This document shows positions 51,331-64,000 of a stretch of DNA of 64,000 nucleotides, one piece after another. Under the pieces are notes generated by a model that saw only the letters and a program-made list of their open reading frames with translations, was not told the DNA's origin and searched no databases. The position numbers and the translations under genes were made by a program. Source of the stretch: Osedax frankpressi (lineage: Eukaryota; Annelida; Polychaeta; Sabellida; Siboglinidae). Within the stretch, counting starts at the first letter, position 1. The number at the start of each line of letters is the position of its first letter. The DNA is taken from assembly GCA_964035775.1 (NCBI GenBank), contig OZ038314.1:16727035-16791034 (forward strand), in the 5' to 3' direction.

Positions 51331-51846
51331 TGAGTTAAATTTTTCTATAGATATATTATTAACTAGGTATTAAATAATAAGTGATACATATATCTCAAAA
51401 ATAGTAGCTTCATAATAATTAAGTTCGATATAATTTTCATGGAAATAATATATTAATTGAAAAAGAGTTCATAGTAAAATTAATTATAAATATACTTCAA
51501 CTTGATCATTTTTATGCTTAAATAATTTGTTTTAATATTGCAAAAATTTTAATTGATCACGGGTCCATAACTCAGAAACAGTTATTAATTTTAAGAATCT
51601 TACAATATATTATCTAAAATTATAAATAAAATCGAAATATGTTTAAAATATTTTGTGCTCGATAATTCTATATTAATTAAATTAATTATGAGTTGTTAGA
51701 TATTTATGAGTGGCTAGTATATTTAAATATGTGCATTACATTAAACATATTAAATAAGTAAATTACAATAATTATCAGAAATTAAATTAAATACTGTATT
51801 ATATTATAACCAAATAAAAAATTATATTGTATATAATGATATTGCT

Positions 51847-52383
51847 TTATTCTATTAATTTATTTAATGTTCTTATATTAGATTTTAATACATTATTGAA
51901 TTTCGTTCGGACTTTTAAATATATTTCTTCCTCGGAAAGTTTTAATAAACACGGTGGAGAATATATTTTTAATATTTCTATTATTTCTTGCTTTCCTGAA
52001 AATTTTTAATTAACTATTTGTAATTATCAGTATTAAAATTAAATATGAATTATACATAAATTAAGAATAATTTTTATTTGCTTATTAATAACCTGGCATT
52101 TTGTTTTTTTTAAATGATATAGAATGTTCTGATAATTTCTGAAATTCTGTTTTATTCCATTTGATATTTACAGCTGTTTGAAATAATGATGTGTTTAATT
52201 ATATATTTATATACATATATATATTATACATAATTAAATATTTTTAAATTGTATTTATATACCTTTTTTGATTTTTTTTGATATCATCATTTTCACAGTA
52301 ACTATACTCATCATTATTTATTTCATCTTCAACACAAATATTTTTGATAGATGGATTTCGTGAAGTTTCTCCTGGCGTATCAT
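51847..52383 (-). CDS. Small unknown gene or gene fragment, three exons
   Basis: Exons in order: 52383-52263 (DTPGETSRNPSIKNICVEDE, acidic, ending KKNQK), 52173-52093 (VNIKWNKTEFQKLSEHSISF, KKNKMP), 51995-51847 (GKQEIIEILKIYSPPCLLKL, SEEEIYLKVRTKFNNVL, TAA at 51849-51847). Exons two and three join in phase (MPGKQEI). Exons one and two do not: exon one ends in phase 2 after runs of eight and six A, and exon two needs phase 1. The pattern W...E...L..H....K.PGK.EI...L...EI..KV...NN resembles a C-terminal domain often found in uncharacterised, transposon-associated invertebrate proteins, but I cannot name it. The 5' end is missing or lies in the adjacent tandem repeat. Confidence 0.45.
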
Positions 52384-52430
52384 CTGAAATGAAATATAAG
52401 TAGATTACATGCATAGACACATGTATATAT

Positions 52431-53649
52431 AAGTTTGAGTATATGGGTGTGTGAATTAAATCATGTAAGGTATTTAACTCGGTCAAATAGTCGATACTGC
52501 TATATAATAATATAATGTTCCTTATACTAAGCTTTCATATATATGGTCAATATATATAGGCCAATATAAATAATAAATCTGCATTGATTTATTTGTATGA
52601 ATGAATTTAATTTTTTATAAAACAATTAACTTGTATTAAAGCAATTACATTTTATTTAATTATATTTTTTTATTGGTATGAAATTTATTACACATGTATG
52701 TTACATATGTAAGTTTGAGTATATGGGTGTGTGAATTAAGTCATGTAAGGTATTTAACTAGGTCAAATAGTCGATACTGCTATATAATAATGCAATGTTC
52801 CGTATACTAAGCTTTCATATGTATGGTCAATATATATAGGCCAATATAAATAATAAATAATAAATCTGCATTGATTTATTTGTATGAACGAATTTAATAT
52901 TTTATAAAAACAATTAACTTGTATTAAAGCAATTACATTTTATTTAATTATATTTTGTTATTGGTATGAAATTTATTACACATGTATATGTAAGTTTGAG
53001 TATATGGGTGTGTGAATTAAATCATGTAAGGTATTTAACTCGGTCAAATAGTCGATACTGCTATATAATAATGTAATGTTCCTTATACTAAGCTTTCATA
53101 TGTATGGTCAATATAAATAATAAATCTGCATTGATTTATTTGTATGAATGAATTTAATTTTTTATAAAAACAATTAACTTGTATTAAAGCAATTACATTT
53201 TATTTAATTATATTTTTTTATTGGTATGAAATTTATTACACATGTATATGTAAGTTTGAGTATATGCGTGTGTGAATTAAGTTATGTAAGGTATTTAACT
53301 CGGTCAAATAGTCGATACTGCTATATAATAATGCAATGTTCCGTATACTAAGCTTTCATATGTATGGTCAATATATATAGGCCAATATAAATAATAAATA
53401 ATAAATCTGCATTGATTTATTTGTATGAACGAATTTAATATTTTATAAAAACAATTAACTTGTATTAAAGCAATTACATTTTATTTAATTATATTTTTTT
53501 ATTGGTATGAAATTTATTACACATGTATATGTAAGTTTGAGTATATGCGTGTGTGAATTAAGTTATGTAAGGTATTTAACTCGGTCAAATAGTCGATACT
53601 GCTATATAATAATGTAATGTTCCTTATACTAAGCTTTCATATGTATGGT
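52431..53649. repeat. Tandem repeat with ~280-bp period, about 4.4 units
   Basis: Units begin with AAGTTTGAGTATATGGGTGT at 52431, 52711, 52992, 53252 and 53533 (periods about 280, 281, 260 and 281). Identity is high; the differences are small indels such as loss of the ATATAGGCCAATATAAAT segment in the third unit. The last unit stops near 53649. It begins only about 50 bp beyond the first exon of the small gene at 51847-52383. No coding potential. Confidence 0.93.
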
Positions 53650-54490
53650 TAATTAGTGTATTTAATATACGCAAAACTATAAATAATATTCAAGTATATA
53701 AGAATGATAAATTTCATATCATTAATAAAATTAATAATACAAATAAAAAATATAATTATCTATTACATTATTTTTATAAATGTATTGATTTATCATACAT
53801 TAATTGCATTAGTTATTCATTAGCGCTAAATATACGATTTTTAATTAGGTCAGGTTTCATAGGTATATATTAATATATACATATATATTTAAAACTATAA
53901 ATATACATACTCATAATAATATAAATATAAAATAACGTATATTGTAATAATTACATTGTTATATTTCATTCTCAATTATTAATTCTTTATAATTTTAATA
54001 ATTGTAATAATATAATTTAATATCAATCAACTATAAAACGGCATGAGGTATTATATATAATATTATCAATACTATTAATTATATTAAATATATCTATATT
54101 TTAAAAGATATATATAATACAAATATATATAATAATATTAGTATTTTACTAACATAATTCATTATAAAAATGTAATTTTAATTAGATAATTTAAATAAAT
54201 TACAACTCTACAATATATAGTCTTGAATAAAAATGAATGACGGAAGTTTATTTTTATTTACAAATAATAATAATTAATAAAAATTATAATCTTTGTTCCT
54301 TTTTAATTTAAAAAAATATATATTCCGGAAATGGAAAAAATAGTCTCTTAATAATACATTTTTCTAAAATTTGTAATAAAATAGATTTTTTTTTGAAAAT
54401 AAAGATAAAATATGAAATATTAATATAAAAATTCTTCATCAAATAAAATATTAAATATGTATCCATTTTCATATGAAAAAATGACTTTAT
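53650..54490. other. AT-rich region, nothing recognised
   Basis: Simple AT-rich sequence on both strands, no exon-like blocks, no transposon motifs. Confidence 0.5.
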
Positions 54491-54735
54491 AATATGGGTG
54501 TATTAACCCGTTTTACATATTTTGAGGATATACATCATCAATAATGAACCTTATATATTTCCATAAGTTATCGATAAAATAATATAAATTAAAGGTATAC
54601 GCGAAGTATAGCTCATCTTTTATAACATATCATAAGTGCAATATCTAAAACGAACACTATCATGTTAAACTATGTAGCTGACATGGAAACATCCGGTATA
54701 TTGGATGTTTCTATATTGAGGGTGTATTAGTCTGG
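54491..54735 (-). repeat. Inverted counterpart of the AATACACCC cluster
   Basis: GGGTGTATTAACCCG at 54496 and GAGGGTGTATTAGTCTGGTT at 54718, the latter being the reverse complement of AACCAGACTAATACACCCTC, close to 47107-47130 and 47315-47331. It is followed by a TA/TG microsatellite at 54775-54812, as on the other side. Confidence 0.65.
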
Positions 54736-54772
54736 TTTTTTTTCCTGATTTGTCTGTAATTGTCTGTGTTAG

Positions 54773-54811
<39 letters not shown>

Positions 54812-54864
54812 AATATATACCAGACTTAAAATAAATTTATTCATATTTAATATGCTATTGTATA

Positions 54865-54895
<31 letters not shown>

Positions 54896-55270
54896 TAAAA
54901 AAAAAATTTGTATTGTAATATTAAATATATTAAATCATATTTCATTTTTGATAATTGTATAAACAAAAACAAATGATGTTAACTATTATGATCAGTAATA
55001 TTATATTTATGATTATTGGTATTCAATTTAAATAATAAATTATGTAACAATGATTATCACTAATATGAAATTCAATATATTATTTATAAAGTAATGCTTT
55101 TTTGAAAGTTTAATCCCAATAGTTTTTTATGTGCGAATTGAAATTATATCGATGTTAGTTTATATTATTTCAGCACCTAAACTATAAGAGTATACTTCTG
55201 CAATTATGAATGGGGTTTCTAAGGTTTACTTTATTTCTTGTTTCGGTGTTTAGTAGTCATTAATATGATT
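54736..55270. other. Sequence left of the assembly gap
   Basis: Two TA tracts (54774-54800 and 54868-54892) and AT-rich DNA. It shows no similarity to 6.0-6.4 kb, the sequence expected here if the second gene copy continued across the gap, and none of the last GH18 exons. Confidence 0.6.
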
Positions 55271-55470
55271 NNNNNNNNNNNNNNNNNNNNNNNNNNNNNN
55301 NNNNNNNNNNNNNNNNNNNNNNNNNNNNNNNNNNNNNNNNNNNNNNNNNNNNNNNNNNNNNNNNNNNNNNNNNNNNNNNNNNNNNNNNNNNNNNNNNNNN
55401 NNNNNNNNNNNNNNNNNNNNNNNNNNNNNNNNNNNNNNNNNNNNNNNNNNNNNNNNNNNNNNNNNNNNNN
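55271..55470. other. Assembly gap, 200 N
   Basis: Exactly 200 undetermined bases, a round number typical of a scaffold join of unknown true size. It separates unique, transposon-rich sequence from the second copy of the GH18 gene. Confidence 0.99.
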
Positions 55471-55520
55471 AAAACGCAATAAGATATCGTATAATCATAA
55501 TAGTAAAGTTCACAACTAAC

Positions 55521-63879
<8,359 letters not shown>

Positions 63880-64000
63880 CTAACGGTCGTTAGAAATTCG
63901 ATACAAATATAATTAGTTATCGTAAACGGTATGAATATAAACAATTAAATATCAATACCTAAACAATATTGTTACAGTAATTGATGATATCGTTTACAAA

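Noticed and set aside
48750-53650. CRISPR-like or origin-like repeat arrays
   Set aside because: The 280- and 620-bp units are contiguous tandem repeats without spacers, in a eukaryotic intron-bearing sequence.

Overview
This is a eukaryotic, very AT-rich window packed with (TA)n, (TC)n, (AAT)n and longer tandem repeats. Genes are split by many short introns. The gene families (multi-module GH18 chitinase, M13 neprilysin-like protein, P-element/THAP and CACTA-like DNA transposons) point to an arthropod, most likely an insect. A parasitoid-wasp-like genome is only a guess.

Layout. 1-3250 (+): the last six exons of an M13 (neprilysin-like) gene whose zinc site is degenerate. 3979-30775 (-), convergent with it: a long array of five GH18 chitinase modules, called D1 to D5 here in transcription order (D1 at 30.8 kb, D5 at 8.6-4.0 kb), joined by Thr/Ser/Glu-rich mucin-like linkers. 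I assembled it exon by exon from splice sites; intron phases agree almost everywhere. Only D5 keeps the full DxxDxDxE catalytic motif; D4 is partly degraded and D1-D3 have lost the catalytic Glu. A possible stop/GC-donor at the end of D2 leaves open whether D1-D2 and D3-D5 are one gene or two. 31.5-55.3 kb: gene-poor and transposon-rich. It holds a coherent ten-exon gene for a small coiled-coil protein (34.0-37.8 kb, -), a decayed CACTA-like transposase (38.8-40.5 kb, +), a P-element/THAP transposase remnant lacking its catalytic core (42.0-43.4 kb, -), a ~620-bp tandem repeat carrying tRNA-promoter-like boxes, a small unknown gene (51.8-52.4 kb, -) and a ~280-bp tandem repeat. 55271-55470: 200 Ns, an assembly gap. 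55471-64000 (-): a second, near-identical copy of D5, the 1.8-kb linker exon, D4, the second linker and the last exon of D3, running off the window end.

The main story is a secreted-type, mucin-linked GH18 array made by repeated exon-cassette duplication, with most modules turned into likely non-catalytic chitin- or glycan-binding units, and a recent duplication (or an unmerged haplotype) of the D3-tail-to-D5 part placed next to a gap. Repeat-length differences between the copies lie almost entirely in introns and in the Thr-rich linker, while every exon length is preserved.
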